Part shown: piece after piece, positions 49,501-63,450 of the stretch | Layout: each line of letters opens with the position of its first letter | Numbering within the stretch: position 1 is the stretch's first letter | Assembly: GCA_963682055.1 (NCBI GenBank) | Contig: OY821741.1 | Location: 23,010,711 to 23,074,710, forward strand | DNA: 64,000 nucleotides | Reading direction: 5' to 3' | Origin: Primula veris | Taxonomy: Eukaryota; Streptophyta; Magnoliopsida; Ericales; Primulaceae | Notes under the pieces: generated by a model | The model's database searches: none | What the model was told of the DNA's origin: nothing | The model's input: only the letters and a program-made list of their open reading frames with translations | Position numbers and translations under genes: made by a program

Positions 49501-52138
49501 ACGGCCATAAATGCAAAAAAATAAATGAGGAATATTCCCTACATATGTAACATCATTACTTAAACGCTAAACCTGAAACCCAAAACCCTAAAACCTAAAC
49601 CCTAAACCATACAAATATAAATAAAATTTTGAAAAACAAAAAAGTCGGTAAAAACCGTGTACTGTAGGCCATAAATCCAAGAAAATAAAAGAGGAATATT
49701 CCCTACATATGTAAGAACATTACTTAAACCCTAAACCTAAAACCCAAAAGCCTAAAACCTAAACCGTAAACCCTAAAAATATAAATAAAATATCGAAAAA
49801 TAAAAAAGTCGGTAAAAACCATGTACTATTGGCCATAAATCCAAGAAAATAAAAGAGGAATATTCCCTACATATGTAAAAACATTACCTAAACCCTAAAC
49901 CTGAAACCCAAAACCCTAAACCCTAAACCCTAAACCCTACAAATATAAATAAAATGTCGAAAAACAAAAAAGTCGGTAAAAACCATGTACTATAGGCCAT
50001 AAATCCAAGAAAAAAAATGGGGAATATTCCCTACATATGCAACAATATTACCTCAACAATAAACCTGAAACCCTAAACCCTAAAACGTAAACCCTAAACC
50101 CTAAACAATACAAATATAAATAAAATGTCGAAAAACAAAAAAGTCGGTAAAAACCGTGTACTGTAGGCCATAAATCCAAGAAAATAAAAGAGGAATATTT
50201 CCTACATATGCAAGAAAATTACCTAAACTCTAAACCTGAAACCCTAAACCCTAAACCCTAAACCCTAAAAATATAAATAAAATGTCGAAAAACAAAAAAG
50301 TCGGTAAAAACCGTGTACTATAGGCCATAAATACAAGAAAGAAAATAAGGAATATTTCCTACATATGCAAGATAATTACCTAAACCCTAAACCTGAAACC
50401 CTAAATCCTAAAATCTAAATCCTACAAATATAAATAAAATGTGAAAAAAGAAAAAATTCGGTAAAAACCGTGTACTATAGGTCATAAATATAAGAAAGAA
50501 AATGAGAAATATTTTCTACATATGTAAGAAAATAACCTAAACATTAAACCCCAAACCCTCAAAACTAAACTCTAAACCATAAATCCTACTAATACAAATA
50601 AAATGTCGGAAAACAAAAAAGTTGGTAAAAACCGTGTACTATAGGCAATAAATCCAGTAAAGAAAATGAGAAATATTTCCTACATATGCAAGAAAATTAC
50701 CTAAACTCTAAACCAGAAACTCTAAAACCTAAACCCTAAAACCTAAACTCTAATCCCTAAACACTACAAATATAAATAAAATATCGAAAAACCAAAAAGT
50801 CGGTAAAAACAGTGTACTATATACCATAAATCCAAGAAAGAAAAAGAGGAATATTTGCTACATATGCAAGAAAATTACCTAAACCCTAAACCAGAAACCC
50901 TAAACCCTAAAACCTAAACCCTAAACCCAACAAATATAAATAAACTATCAAAAAACAAAAAAGTCGGTAAAAACCGTTTACTATAGGCCATAAATCCAAG
51001 AAAATAAAAGAGGAATATTCCCTACATATGTAAGAACATTACTTAAACCCTAAACCTGAAACCCAAAAGCCTAAAACCTAAACCGTAAACCCTACAAATA
51101 TAAATAAAATGTCGAAAAACAAAAAAGTCGGTAAAAACCATGTACTATAGGCCATAAATCCAAGAAAATAAAAGAGGAATATTCCCTACATATGTAAGAA
51201 CATTACCTAAACCCAAAACCTGAAACCCAAAACCTTAAACCCTAAGCCCTACAAATATAAATAAAATGTCGAAAAAAAAAAAAGTCGGTAAAAACCGTGT
51301 ACTATAGGCCATAAATCTAAGAAAAAAAATGGGGAATATTCTCTACATATGCAACAATATTACCTCAACAATAAACCTGAAACACTAAACCTTAAAACGT
51401 AAACCCTAAACCCTAAACAATACAAAAATAAATAAAATGTCGAAAAACAAAAAAGTCGGTAAAAACCGTGTACTGTAGGCCATAAATCCAAGAAAATAAA
51501 AGAGGAATATTTCCTGCATATGCAAGAAAATTACCTAAACGCTAAACCTGAAACCCTAAACCCTAAAACCTAAACCCTAAACCCTAAACCCTAAACACTA
51601 AAAATATAAATAAAATGTCGAAAAACCAAAAAGTCGGTAAAAACCGTGTACTATAGGCCATAAATCCAAGAAAAAAAATGGGGAATATTCCCTACATATG
51701 CAACAATATTACCTAAACAATAACCTGAAACCCTAAACCCTAAAACGTAAACCCTAAACCCTAATCCATACAAATATAAATAAAATGTCGAAAAATGAAA
51801 AAGTCGGTAAAAACCGTGTACTATAGGACATAAATCCAAGAAAATAAAAGAGGAATATTCCCTACATATGTAACAACATTACCTAAACCCTAAACCTGAA
51901 ACCCAAAAGCCTAAAACCTAAATCCTAAACCCTAAACCCTACAAATATAAATAAAATGTCGAAAAAGAAAAAAGTCGGTAAAAACCGTGTACTATAGGCC
52001 ATAAATGCAAGAAAAAAAAATGAGGAATATTCCCTACATATGCAACAACATTACCTAAATCCTAAACCTAAAATCCTAAACCCTAAAACGGAAACCCTAG
52101 ACCATACAAATATAAATAAAATGTCAAAAAACAAAAAT
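46543..52138 (+). repeat. Long unit C1 (5596 bp)
   Basis: Begins with A5 (AAATAAAAGATAG), runs A6-A13, returns to A6-A9 (48131-48813), passes through hybrid monomers, then follows b4-b18 and ends with A3 and A4 types. It resembles C2 in its start, end and b-section. It differs in the middle, with a second A6-A9 round where C2 has A1-A2-b1-b2-b3. Confidence 0.78.
48650..49162 (+). repeat. Three consecutive hybrid monomers
   Basis: 48650-48813 has an A9 left part (GTCGTTAAAAACC) with an A2-like right part (CCCTAAAATGTAAACC). 48814-48984 has an A10 left part (GGTAAGAACC, TATAGTCC) and a b1 right part (AAATAAAAGAAAG, ACTTATGGAAG). 48985-49162 has a b2 left part (AATAAAAGAGG) and a b3 right part (CCCAACTTATGC). 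The sequence alternates between two registers that would otherwise run A9-A10 and A2-b1-b2-b3. Confidence 0.78.
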
Positions 52139-55100
52139 GTCGGTAAAAACCGTGTACTATAGGCCATAAATAAAAGATAGAAAATGAGGAATATTCCCTA
52201 CTTATGCAAGAACATTATCTAAACCCTAAACCTGAAACCCTAAACCCTAAAACCTAAAACCGAAACCCTAAACCCTAAACCCTAAACCCTAAACCATACA
52301 AATATAAATAAAATATCGAAAAACAAAAAAGTCGGTAAAAACCGTGTACTATAGGCCATAAATCCAAGAAAATAAAAGAGGAATATTACCTACATATGTA
52401 AGAACATTACCTAAACCCTAAACCTGAAACCCAAAACCCTAAAACCTAAACCCTAAACCATACAAATATAAATAAAATGTCGAAAAACAAAAAAGTCGGT
52501 AAAAACTGTGTACTATAGGCCATAAATCCAAGAAAAAAAATGAGGAATATTCCCTACATATGCAAAAACATTACCTAAACCCTAAACCTGAAACCCTATA
52601 CCCTAAAACGTAAACCCTAAACCCTAAACCATACAAATATAAATAAAATGTCGAAAAACAAAAAAGTTGGTAAAAACCGTTTACTATAGGCTCTAAATCC
52701 AAGAAAAAAAAATGAGGAATATTCCCTACAGATGCAAGAACATTATCAAAAACCCAAACCTGAAACCCTAAACCCTAAAACCGAAAACCTAAACCCTAAA
52801 CCCTAAAACCTAAACCATACAAATATAAATAAAATTTCGAAAAACAAAAAAGTCGTTAAAAACCGTGTACTATAGGCCATAAATCCAAGAAAATAAAAGA
52901 GAAATATTCCCTACATATGTAAGAACATTACCTAAACCCTAAACCTGAAACCCAAAACCTTAAAACCTAAACCCTAAACCCTACAAATATAAATAAAATG
53001 TCGTAAAACAAAAAAGTCGGTAAGAACCGTGTACTATAGTCCATAAATCCAAGAAAGAAAATGAGGAATATTCCCTACTTATGCAAGAAAATTATCTAAA
53101 CCCTAAACCTGAAACCCTAAACCCTAAAACCTAAAACCGAAACCCTAAAACCTAAACCATACAAATATAAATAAAATATCGAAAAACAAAAAAGTCGGTA
53201 AAAACCGTGTACTATAGGCCATAAATCCAAGAAAAAAAATGAGGAATATTCCCTACATATGCAAGAAGATTACCTAAACCCTAAACCTGAAACCCTATGC
53301 CCTAAAACATAAACCCAAAACCATACAAATATAAATAAAATGTCAAAAAACAAAAAAGTCGGTAAAAACCGTGTACTATAGGCCCTAAATCCAAGAGAAA
53401 AAATGAGCAATATTCCCTACATATGCAAGAACATTATCTAAACCCCAAACCAGAAACCCTAAACCTTAAAACCTAAAACCCTAAACCCTAAACCCTAAAC
53501 CATACAAATATAAATAAAATTTGGAAAAACAAAAAAGTCGGTAAAAACCGTGTACTATAGGACATAAATCTAAGAAACAAAATGAGGAATATTCCCTACT
53601 TATGCAAGAACATTATCTAAACCCTAAACCTGAAACCCTAAACCCTAAAACCTAAAACCGAAACCCTAAACCCTAAACCATACAAATATAAATAAAATAT
53701 CGAAAAACAAAAAAGTCGGTAAAAACCGTGTACTATATAGGCCATAAATCCAATAAAATAAAAGAGGAAGATTCCCTACATCTGTAAGAACAATACCTAA
53801 ACCCTAAACCTGAAACCCAAAACCCTAAAACCTAAACCCTAAACCTTACAAATATAAATAAAATGTCGAAAAACAAAAAGTCGGTAAAAACCGTGTACTA
53901 TAGGCCATAAATCTAAGAAAAAAAATGAGGAATATTCCCTACATATGCAACAACATTACCTAAACCCTAAACCCTAAAACGTAAACCCTAAACCCTAAAC
54001 CCTAAACCATACAAATATAAATAAAATGTCGAAAAACAAAAAAGTCGGTAAAAACCGTGTACTATAGGCCATAAATAAAAGAAAGAAAATGAGGAATATT
54101 CCCTACTTATGGAAGAAAATTATCGAAACCCTAAACCCTAAAACGTAAAACCGAAACCCTAAACCCTAAACCATACAAATATAAATCAAATATCGAAAAA
54201 CAAAAAAGTCGGTAAAAACCGTGTACTATAGGCCATAAATCCAAGAAAATAAAAGAGGAATATTACCTACATATGTAAGAACATTACCTAAACCCTAAAC
54301 CTGAAACCCAAAACCCTAAAACATAAACCCTAAACCGTAAACCATACAAATATAAATAAAATGTCGAAAAACAAAAAAGTCGGGAAAAACCGTGTACTAT
54401 AGGCCATAAATCCAAGAAAAAAAATGAGGATTATTCCCAACTTATGCAAGAACATTATCTAAACCCTAAACCTGAAACCCTGAACCCTAAAACCTAAAAC
54501 CGAAACCCTAAATCCTGAACCATACAAATATAAATAAAATATCGAAAAACAAAAAAATCGGTAAAAACCGTGTACTATAGGCCATAAATCCAAGAAAATA
54601 AAAGAGAAATATTCCCTACATATGTAAGAACATTACCTAAACCCTAAACCAGAAACACAAAACCTTAAAACCTAAAGCCTAAACCCTACAAATATAAATA
54701 AAATGTCGAAAAACAAAAAAGTCGGTAAAAACCGTTTACTATAGGCCATAAATCCAAGAAAAAAAATGAGTAATATTCCCTACATATGCAAAAACATTAC
54801 CTAAACCCTAAACCCAAAAACCTAAACCCTAAACCCTAAACCATACAAATATAAATAAAATGTCGAAAAATAAAAAAGTAGGTAAAAACCGTGTACGGCC
54901 ATAAATGCAAGAAAATAAATGAGGAATATTCCCTACATATGTAACATCATTACTTAAACGCAAAACCTAAAACCCAAAACCCTAAACCCTAAACCCTAAA
55001 CCATACAAATATAAATAAAATTTTGAAAAACAAAAAAGTCGGTAAAAACCGTGTACTGTAGGCCATAAATCCAAGAAAATAAAAGAGGAATATTCCCTAC

Positions 55101-57891
55101 ATATGTAAGAACATTACTTAAACCCTAAACCTAAAACCCAAAAGCCTAAAACCTAAACCGTAAACCCTACAAATATAAATAAAATATCGAAAAATAAAAA
55201 AGTCGGTAAAAACCATGTACTATTGGCCATAAATCCAAGAAAATAAAAGAGGAATATTCCCTACATATGTAAGAACATTACCTAAACCCTAAACCTGAAA
55301 CCTGAAACCCAAAACCCTAAACTCTAAACCCTAAACCCTAAACCCTAAACCCTACAAATATAAATAAAATGTCGAAAAACAAAAAAGTCGGTAAAAACCA
55401 TGTACTATAGGCCATAAATCCAAGAAAAAAAATGGGGAATATTCCCTACATATGCAACAATATTACCTCAACAATAAACCTGAAACCCTAAACCCTAAAA
55501 CGTAAACCCTAAACCCTAAACAATACAAATATAAATAAAATGTCGAAAAACAAAAAAGTCGGTAAAAACCGTGTACTGTAGGCCATAAATCCAAGAAAAT
55601 AAAAGAGGAATATTTCCTACATATGTAAGAAAATTACCTAAACTCTAAACCTGAAACCCTAAACCCTAAACCCTAAACCCAAAACCCTAAACCCTAAAAA
55701 TATAAATAAAATGTCGAAAAACAAAAAAGTCGGTAAAAACCGTGTACTATAGGCCATAAATACAAGAAAGAAAATGAGGAATATTTCCTACATATGCAAG
55801 ATAATTACCTAAACCCTAAACCTGAAACCCTAAATCCTACAAATATAAATAAAATGTGAAAAGAGAAAAAATTCGGTAAAAACCGTGTACTATAGGTCAT
55901 AAATATAAGAAATCAAATGAGAAATATTTTCTACATATGTAAGAAAATAACCTAAACATTAAACCCCAAACCCTCAAAACTAAACCCTAAACCATAAATC
56001 CTACTAATACAAATAAAATGTCGGAAAACAAAAAAGTTGGTAAAAACCGTGTACTATAGGCAATAAATCCAGTAAAGAAAATGAGAAATATTTCCTACAT
56101 ATGGAAGAAAATTACCTAAACTCTAAACCAGAAACTCTAAACCCTAAACCCTAAAACCTAAACTCTAATCCCTAAACACTACAAATATAAATAAAATATC
56201 GAAAAACCAAAAAGTCGGTAAAAACAGTGTACTATGTACCATAAATCCAAGAAAGAAAAAGAGGAATATTTGCTACATATGCAAGAAAATTACCTAAACC
56301 CTAAACCAGAAACCCTAAACCCTAAAACCTAAACCCTAAACCCAACAAATATAAATAAACTATCAAAAACCAAAAAAGTCGGTAAAAACCGTTTACTATA
56401 GGCCATAAATCCAAGAAAATAAAAGAGGAATATTCCCTACATATGTAAGAACATTACTTAAACCCTAAACCTGAAACCCAAAAGCCTAAAACCTAAACCG
56501 TAAACCCTACAAATATAAATAAAATGTCGAAAAACAAAAAAGTCGGTAAAAACCATGTACTATAGGCCATAAATCCAAGAAAATAAAAGAGGAATATTCC
56601 CTACATATGTAAGAACATTACCTAAACCCTAAACCTGAAACCCAAAACCCTAAACCCTAAGCCCTACAAATATAAATAAAATGTCGAAAAAAAAAAAAGT
56701 CGGTAAAAACCGTGTACTATAGGCCATAAATCTAAGAAAAAAAATGGGGAATATTCCCTACATATGCAACAATATTACCTCAACAATAAACCAGAAACAC
56801 TAAACCTTAAAACGTAAACCCTAAACCCTAAACAATACAAAAATAAATAAAATGTCGAAAAACAAAAAAGTCGGTAAAAACCGTGTACTGTAGGCCATAA
56901 ATCCAAGAAAATAAAAGAGGAATATGTCCTACATATGCAAGAAAATTACCTAAACTCTAAACGTGAAACCCTAAACCCTAAAACCTAAACCCTAAACCCT
57001 AAACCCTAAACACTAAAAATATAAATAAAATGTCGAAAAACAAAAAAGTCGGTAAAAACCGTGTACTGTAGGCCATAAATCCAAGAAAATAAAAGAAGAA
57101 TATTTCCTACATATGCAAGAAAATTACCTAAACTCTAAACCTGAAACCCTAAACCCTAAAACCTAAACCCTAAACCCTAAACACTAAAAATATAAATAAA
57201 ATGTCGAAAAAAAAAAAAGTCGGTAAAAACCGTGTACTATAGGCCATAAATCTAAGAAAAAAAATGGGGAATATTCCCTACATATGCAACAATATTACCT
57301 CAACAATAAACCTGAAACACTAAACCTTAAAACGTAAACCCTAAACCCTAAACAATACAAAAATAAATAAAATGTCGAAAAACAAAAAAGTCGGTAAAAA
57401 CCGTGTACTGTAGGCCATAAATCCAAGAAAAAATAAAAGAGGAATATTTCCTACATATGCAAGAAAATTACCTAAACTCTAAACCTGAAACCCTAAACCC
57501 TAAAACCTAAACCCTAAACCATACAAATATAAATAAAATGTCGAAAAACAAAAAAGTCGGTAAAAACCGTGTACTATAGGACATAAATCCAAGAAAATAA
57601 AAGAGGAATATTCCCTACATATGTAACAACATTACCTAAACCCTAAACCTGAAACCCAAAAGCCTAAAACCTAAATCCTAAACCCTAAACCCTACAAATA
57701 TAAATAAAATGTCGAAAAAGAAAAAAGTCGGTAAAAACCGTGTACTATAGGCCATAAATGCAAGAAACAAAAATGAGGAATATTCCCTACATATGCAACA
57801 ACATTACCTAAATCCTAAACCTAAAATCCTAAACCCTAAAACGGAAACCCTAGACCATACAAATATAAATAAAATGTCGAAAAACAAAAAA
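52139..57891 (+). repeat. Long unit C2 (5753 bp)
   Basis: Begins with A5 (box ATGTCGG), then A6-A13, A1 (ACTATATAGG at about 53731), A2, b1-b18, a short local duplication of b17/b18 and finally A3-A4. The A5-to-A5 distance to C3 is 5753 bp against 5596 bp for C1. Confidence 0.8.
56699..57555 (+). repeat. Local duplication of b17/b18 monomers
   Basis: Starts at 56699, 56870, 57048, 57219 and 57390 give b17, b18, b18, b17, b18. Both b17 copies have a CGAAAAAAAAAAAAGTCGG box and the CTAAACCTTAAAACG tract, and differ by CCAGAAACAC against CCTGAAACAC. A step of about 520 bp explains the pattern. C1 at 51287-51800 has a simpler order. Confidence 0.75.
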
Positions 57892-59458
57892 GTCGGTAAA
57901 AACCGTGTACTATAGGCCATAAATAAAAGATAGAAAATGAGGAATATTCCCAACTTATGCAAGAACATTATCTAAACCCTAAACCTGAAACCCTAAACCC
58001 TAAAACCTAAAACCGAAACCCTAAACCCTAAACCATACAAATATAAATAAAATATCGAAAAACAAAAAAGTCGGTAAAAACCGTGTACTATAGGCCATAA
58101 ATCCAAGAAAATAAAAGAGGAATATTACCTACATATGTAAGAACATTACCTAAACCCTAAACCTGAAACCCAAAACCCTAAAACCTAAACCCTAAACCTT
58201 ACAAATATAAATAAAATGTCAAAAAACAAAAAAGTCGGTAAAAACCGTGTACTATAGGCCATAAATCCAAGAAAAAAAATGAGGAATATTCCCTACATAT
58301 GCAAAAACATTACCTAAACCCTAAACCTAAAACCCTATACCCTAAAACGTAAACCCTAAACCCTAAACCATACAAATATAAATAAAATGTCGAAAAACAA
58401 AAAAGTCGGTAAAAACCGTTTACTATAGGCCCTAAATCCAAGAAAAAAAATGAGGAATATTCCCTACAGATGCAAGAACATTATCAAAAACCCAAACCTG
58501 AAACCCTAAACCCTAAAACCGAAAACCTAAACCCTAAACCCAAAAACCTAAACCATACAAATATAAATAAAATTTCGAAAAACGAAAAAGTCGTTAAAAA
58601 CCGTGTACTATAGGCCATAAATCCAAGAAAATAAAAGAGAAATATTCCCTACATATGTAAGAACATTACCTAAACCCTAAAACTGAAACCCAAAACCTTA
58701 AAACCTAAACCCTAAACCCTACAAATATAAATAAAATGTCGTAAAACAAAAAAGTCGGTAAGAACCGTGTACTATAGTCCATAAATCCAAGAAAGAAAAT
58801 GAGGAATATTCCCTACTTATGCAAGAAAATTATCTAAACCCTAAACCTGAAACCCTAAACCCTAAAACCTAAAACCGAAACCCTAAAACATAAACCATAA
58901 AAATATAAATAAAATATCGAAAAACAAAAAAGTCGGTAAAAACCGTGTACTATAGGCCATAAATCCAAGAAAAAAAATGAGGAATATTCCCTACATATGC
59001 AAGAAGATTACCTAAACCCTAAACCTGAAACCCTATGCCCTAAAACGTAAACCCAAAACCATACAAATATAAATAAAATGTCAAAAAACAAAAAAGTCGG
59101 TAAAAACAGTGTACTATAGGCCCTAAATCCAAGAGAAAAAATGAGCAATATTCACTACATATGCAAGAACATTATCTAAACCCCAAACCTTAAACCCTAA
59201 ACCTTAAAACCTAAAACCTAAACCCAAAACCCTAAACCCTAAACCATACAAATATAAATAAAATTTCGAAAAACAAAAAAGTCGGTAAAAACCGTGTACT
59301 ATAGGACATAAATCTAAGAAACAAAATGAGGAATATTCCCTACTTATGCAAGAACATTATCTAAACCCTAAACCTGAAACCCTAAACCCTAAAACCTAAA
59401 ACCGAAACCCTAAACCCTAAACCATACAAATATAAATAAAATATCGAAAAACAAAAAA
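57892..59458 (+). repeat. Unit C3, truncated by block D
   Basis: Nine monomers of types A5-A13, in the same order as the start of C1 and C2. It then runs without a break into the A1-A2-b1-b2 segment that is amplified in block D. Confidence 0.8.
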
Positions 59459-60136
59459 GTCGGTAAAAACCGTGTACTATATAGGCCATAAATCTAATAA
59501 AATAAAAGAGGAAAATTCCCTACATCTGTAAGAACATTACCTAAACCCTAAACCTGAAACCCAAAACCCTAAAACCTAAACCCTAAACCTTACAAATATA
59601 AATAAAATGTCGAAAAACAAAAAGTCGGTAAAAACCGTGTACTATAGGCCATAAATCTAAGAAAAAAAATGAGGAATATTCCCTACATATGCAACAACAT
59701 TACCTAAACCCTAAACCTAAAACCCTAAACCCTAAAACGTAAACCCTAAACCCTAAACCATACAAATATAAATAAAATGTCGAAAAACAAAAAAGTCGGT
59801 AAAAACCGTGTACTATAGGCCATAAATAAAAGAAAGAAAATGAGGAATATTCCCTACTTATGGAAGAAAATTATCAAAACCCTAAACCTGAAACCCTAAA
59901 CCCTAAAACGTAAAACCGAAACCCTAAACCCTAAGCCATACAAATATAAATAAAATATCGAAAAACAAAAAAGTCGGTAAAAACCGTGTACTATAGGCCA
60001 TAAATCCAAGAAAATAAAAGAGGAATATTACCTACATATGTAAGAACATTACCTAAACCCTAAACCTGAAACCCAAAACCCTAAAACATAAACCCTAAAC
60101 AATACAAATATAAATAAAATATCGAAAAACAAAAAA
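59459..60136 (+). repeat. HOR D unit 1 (4 monomers, 678 bp)
   Basis: Monomers A1, A2, b1 and b2/A6. It is the only D unit that keeps ACTATATAGG in A1, as in blocks A and C, so it looks like the founder copy. b1 reads ATTATCAAAACCC and ends CCCTAAGCCATAC. Confidence 0.87.
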
Positions 60137-60818
60137 GTCGGTAAAAACCGTGTACTATAGGCCATAAATTCAATAAAATAAAAGAGGAAAATTCCCTACA
60201 TCTGTAAGAACATTACCTAAACCCTAAACCTGAAACCCAAAACCCTAAAACCTAAACCCTAAACCTTACAAATATAAATAAAATGTCGAAAAACAAAAAG
60301 TCGGTAAAAACCGTGTACTATAGGCCATAAATCTAAGAAAAAAATGAGGAATATTCCCTACATATGCAACAACATTACCTAAACCCTAAACCTAAAACCC
60401 TAAACCCTAAAACGTAAACCCTAAACCCTAAACCCTAAACCATACAAATATAAATAAAATGTCGAAAAACAAAAAAGTCGGTAAAAACCGTGTACTATAG
60501 GCCATAAATAAAAGAAAGAAAATGAGGAATATTCCCTACTTATGGAAGAAAATTATCGAAACCCTAAACCCGAAACCCTAAACCCTAAAACGTAAAACCG
60601 AAACCCTAAACCCTAAACCATACAAATATAAATAAAATATCGAAAAACAAAAAAGTCGGTAAAAACCGTGTACTATAGGCCATAAATCCAAGAAAATAAA
60701 AGAGGAATATTACCTACATATGTAAGAACATTACCTAAACCCTAAACCTGAAACCCAAAACCCTAAAACCTAAACCCTAAACAATACAAATATAAATAAA
60801 ATATCGAAAAACAAAAAA
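60137..60818 (+). repeat. HOR D unit 2 (682 bp)
   Basis: Same four types. A1 now reads ACTATAGGCCATAAATTC. A2 keeps CTAAGAAAA and ACATATGC. b1 reads CCCTAAACCCGAAACCC, as in unit 5. Confidence 0.87.
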
Positions 60819-61475
60819 GTCGGTAAAAACCGTGTACTATAGGCCATAAATCCAATAAAATAAAAGAGGAAAATTCCCTACATCTGTAAGAACATTACCT
60901 AAACCCTAAACCTGAAACCCAAAACCCTAAAACCTAATAAATAAAATGTCGAAAAACAAAAAGTCGGTAAAAACCGTGTACTATAGGCCATAAATCTACG
61001 AAAAAAAATGAGGAATATTCCCTAGATATGCAACAACATTACCTAAACCCTAAACCTAAAACCCTAAACCCTAAAACGTAAACCCTAAACCCTAAACCCT
61101 AAACCATACAAATATAAATAAAATGTCGAAAAACAAAAAAGTCGGTAAAAACCGTGTACTATAGGCCATAAATAAAAGAAAGAAAATGAGGAATATTCCC
61201 TACTTATGCAAGAAAATTATCGAAACCCTAAACCTGAAACCCTAAACCCTAAAACGTAAAACGGAAACCCTAAACCATACAAATATAAATAAAATATCGA
61301 AAAACAAAAAAGTCGGTAAAAACCGTGTACTATAGGCCATAAATCCAAGAAAATAAAAGAGGAATATTACCTACATATGTAAGAACATTACCTAAACCCT
61401 AAACCTGAAACCCAAAACCCTAAAACCTAAACCCTAAACAATACAAATATAAATAAAATATCGAAAAACAAAAAA
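60819..61475 (+). repeat. HOR D unit 3 (657 bp)
   Basis: Carries a 19-bp deletion at the end of A1 (CCTAATAAATAAAATG) and the A2 variants AAATCTACG and CCCTAGATATGC. b1 reads TTATGCAAG and AAACGGAAACCC. Almost identical to unit 4. Confidence 0.87.
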
Positions 61476-62132
61476 GTCGGTAAAAACCGTGTACTATAGG
61501 CCATAAATCCAATAAAATAAAAGAGGAAAATTCCCTACATCTGTAAGAACATTACCTAAACCCTAAACCTGAAACCCAAAACCCTAAAACCTAATAAATA
61601 AAATGTCGAAAAACAAAAAGTCGGTAAAAACCGTGTACTATAGGCCATAAATCTACGAAAAAAAATGAGGAATATTCCCTAGATATGCAACAACATTACC
61701 TAAACCCTAAACCTAAAACCCTAAACCCTAAAACGTAAACCCTAAACCCTAAACCCTAAACCATACAAATATAAATAAAATGTCGAAAAACAAAAAAGTC
61801 GGTAAAAACCGTGTACTATAGGCCATAAATAAAAGAAAGAAAATGAGGAATATTCCCTACTTATGCAAGAAAATTATCGAAACCCTAAACCTGAAACCCT
61901 AAACCCTAAAACGTAAAACGGAAACCCTAAACCATACAAATATAAATAAAATATCGAAAAACAAAAAAGTCGGTAAAAACCGTGTACTATAGGCCATAAA
62001 TCCAAGAAAATAAAAGAGGAATATTACCTACATATGTAAGAACATTACCTAAACCCTAAACCTGAAACCCAAAACCCTAAAACATAAACCCTAAACAATA
62101 CAAATATAAATAAAATATCGAAAAACAAAAAA
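61476..62132 (+). repeat. HOR D unit 4 (657 bp)
   Basis: Same length and the same derived variants as unit 3, including the 19-bp deletion in A1. Units 3 and 4 look like a very recent duplication. The last monomer has AACATAAACCC where unit 3 has AACCTAAACCC. Confidence 0.87.
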
Positions 62133-62794
62133 GTCGGTAAAAACCGTGTACTATAGGCCATAAATCCAATAAAATAAAAGAGGAAAATTCCCTACATCTG
62201 TAAGAACATTACCTAAACCCTAAAACCTAAACCCTAAACCTTACAAATATAAATAAAATGTCGAAAAACAAAAAGTCGGTAAAAACCGTGTACTATAGGC
62301 CATAAATCTACGAAAAAAAATGAGGAATATTCCCTAGATATGCAACAACATTACCTAAACCCTAAACCTAAAACCCTAAACCCTAAAACGTAAACCCTAA
62401 ACCCTAAACCCTAAACCATACAAATATAAATAAAATGTCGAAAAACAAAAAAGTCGGTAAAAACCGTGTACTATAGGCCATAAATAAAAGAAAGAAAATG
62501 AGGAATATTCCCTACTTATGGAAGAAAATTATCGAAACCCTAAACCCGAAACCCTAAACCCTAAAACGTAAAACCGAAACCCTAAACCCTAAACCATACA
62601 AATATAAATAAAATATCGAAAAACAAAAAAGTCGGTAAAAACCGTGTACTATAGGCCATAAATCCAAGAAAATAAAAGAGGAATATTACCTACATATGTA
62701 AGAACATTACCTAAACCCTAAACCTGAAACCCAAAATCCTAAAACCTAAACCCTAAACAATACAAATATAAATAAAATATCGAAAAACAAAAAA
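62133..62794 (+). repeat. HOR D unit 5 (662 bp)
   Basis: A1 lacks the 19-bp deletion but has its own loss of the CCTGAAACCCAAAA portion (CCTAAACCCTAAAACC at about 62216). A2 shares CTACG and TAGATATGC with units 3, 4 and 6. b1 reads TTATGGAAG and CCCGAAACCC as in unit 2. Confidence 0.87.
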
Positions 62795-63450
62795 GTCGGT
62801 AAAAACCGTGTACTATAGGCCATAAATCCAATAAAATAAAAGAGGAAAATTCCCTACATCTGTAAGAACATTACCTAAACCCTAAACCTGAAACCCAAAA
62901 CCCTAAAACCTAATAAATAAAATGTCGAAAAATAAAAAGTCGGTAAAAACCGTGTACTATAGGCCATAAATCTACGAAAAAAAATGAGGAATATTCCCTA
63001 GATATGCAACAACATTACCTAAACCCTAAAACTAAAACCCTAAACCCTAAAACGTAAAGCCTAAACCCTAAACCCTAAACCATACAAATATAAATAAAAT
63101 GTCGAAAAACAAAAAAGTCGGTAAAAACCGTGTACTATAGGCCATAAATAAAAGAAAGAAAATGAGGAATATTCCCTACTTATGCAAGAAAATTATCGAA
63201 ACCCTAAACCTGAAACCCTAAACCCTAAAACGTAAAACGGAAACCCTAAACCATACAAATATAAATAAAATATCGAAAAACAAAAAAGTCGTTAAAACCG
63301 TGTACTATAGGCCATAAATCCAAGAAAATAAAAGAGGAATATTACCTACATATGTAAGAACATTACCTAAACCCTAAACCTGAAACCCAAAACCCTAAAA
63401 CATAAACCCTAAACAATACAAATATAAATAAAATATCGAAAAACAAAAAA
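62795..63450 (+). repeat. HOR D unit 6 (656 bp)
   Basis: Carries the same 19-bp A1 deletion as units 3 and 4, plus A2 CTACG/TAGATATGC and b1 AAACGGAAACCC. The last monomer's box is GTCGTTAAAACCG, one A short. Confidence 0.87.

Noticed and set aside
51651..51839. A 62-codon open frame with ATG on the - strand
   Set aside because: It lies inside ordinary satellite monomers, is made of the reverse complement of the telomere-like tract and AT spacer, and has no domain, promoter or codon pattern of a gene. It stays open by chance because local changes removed TAG codons from one frame.
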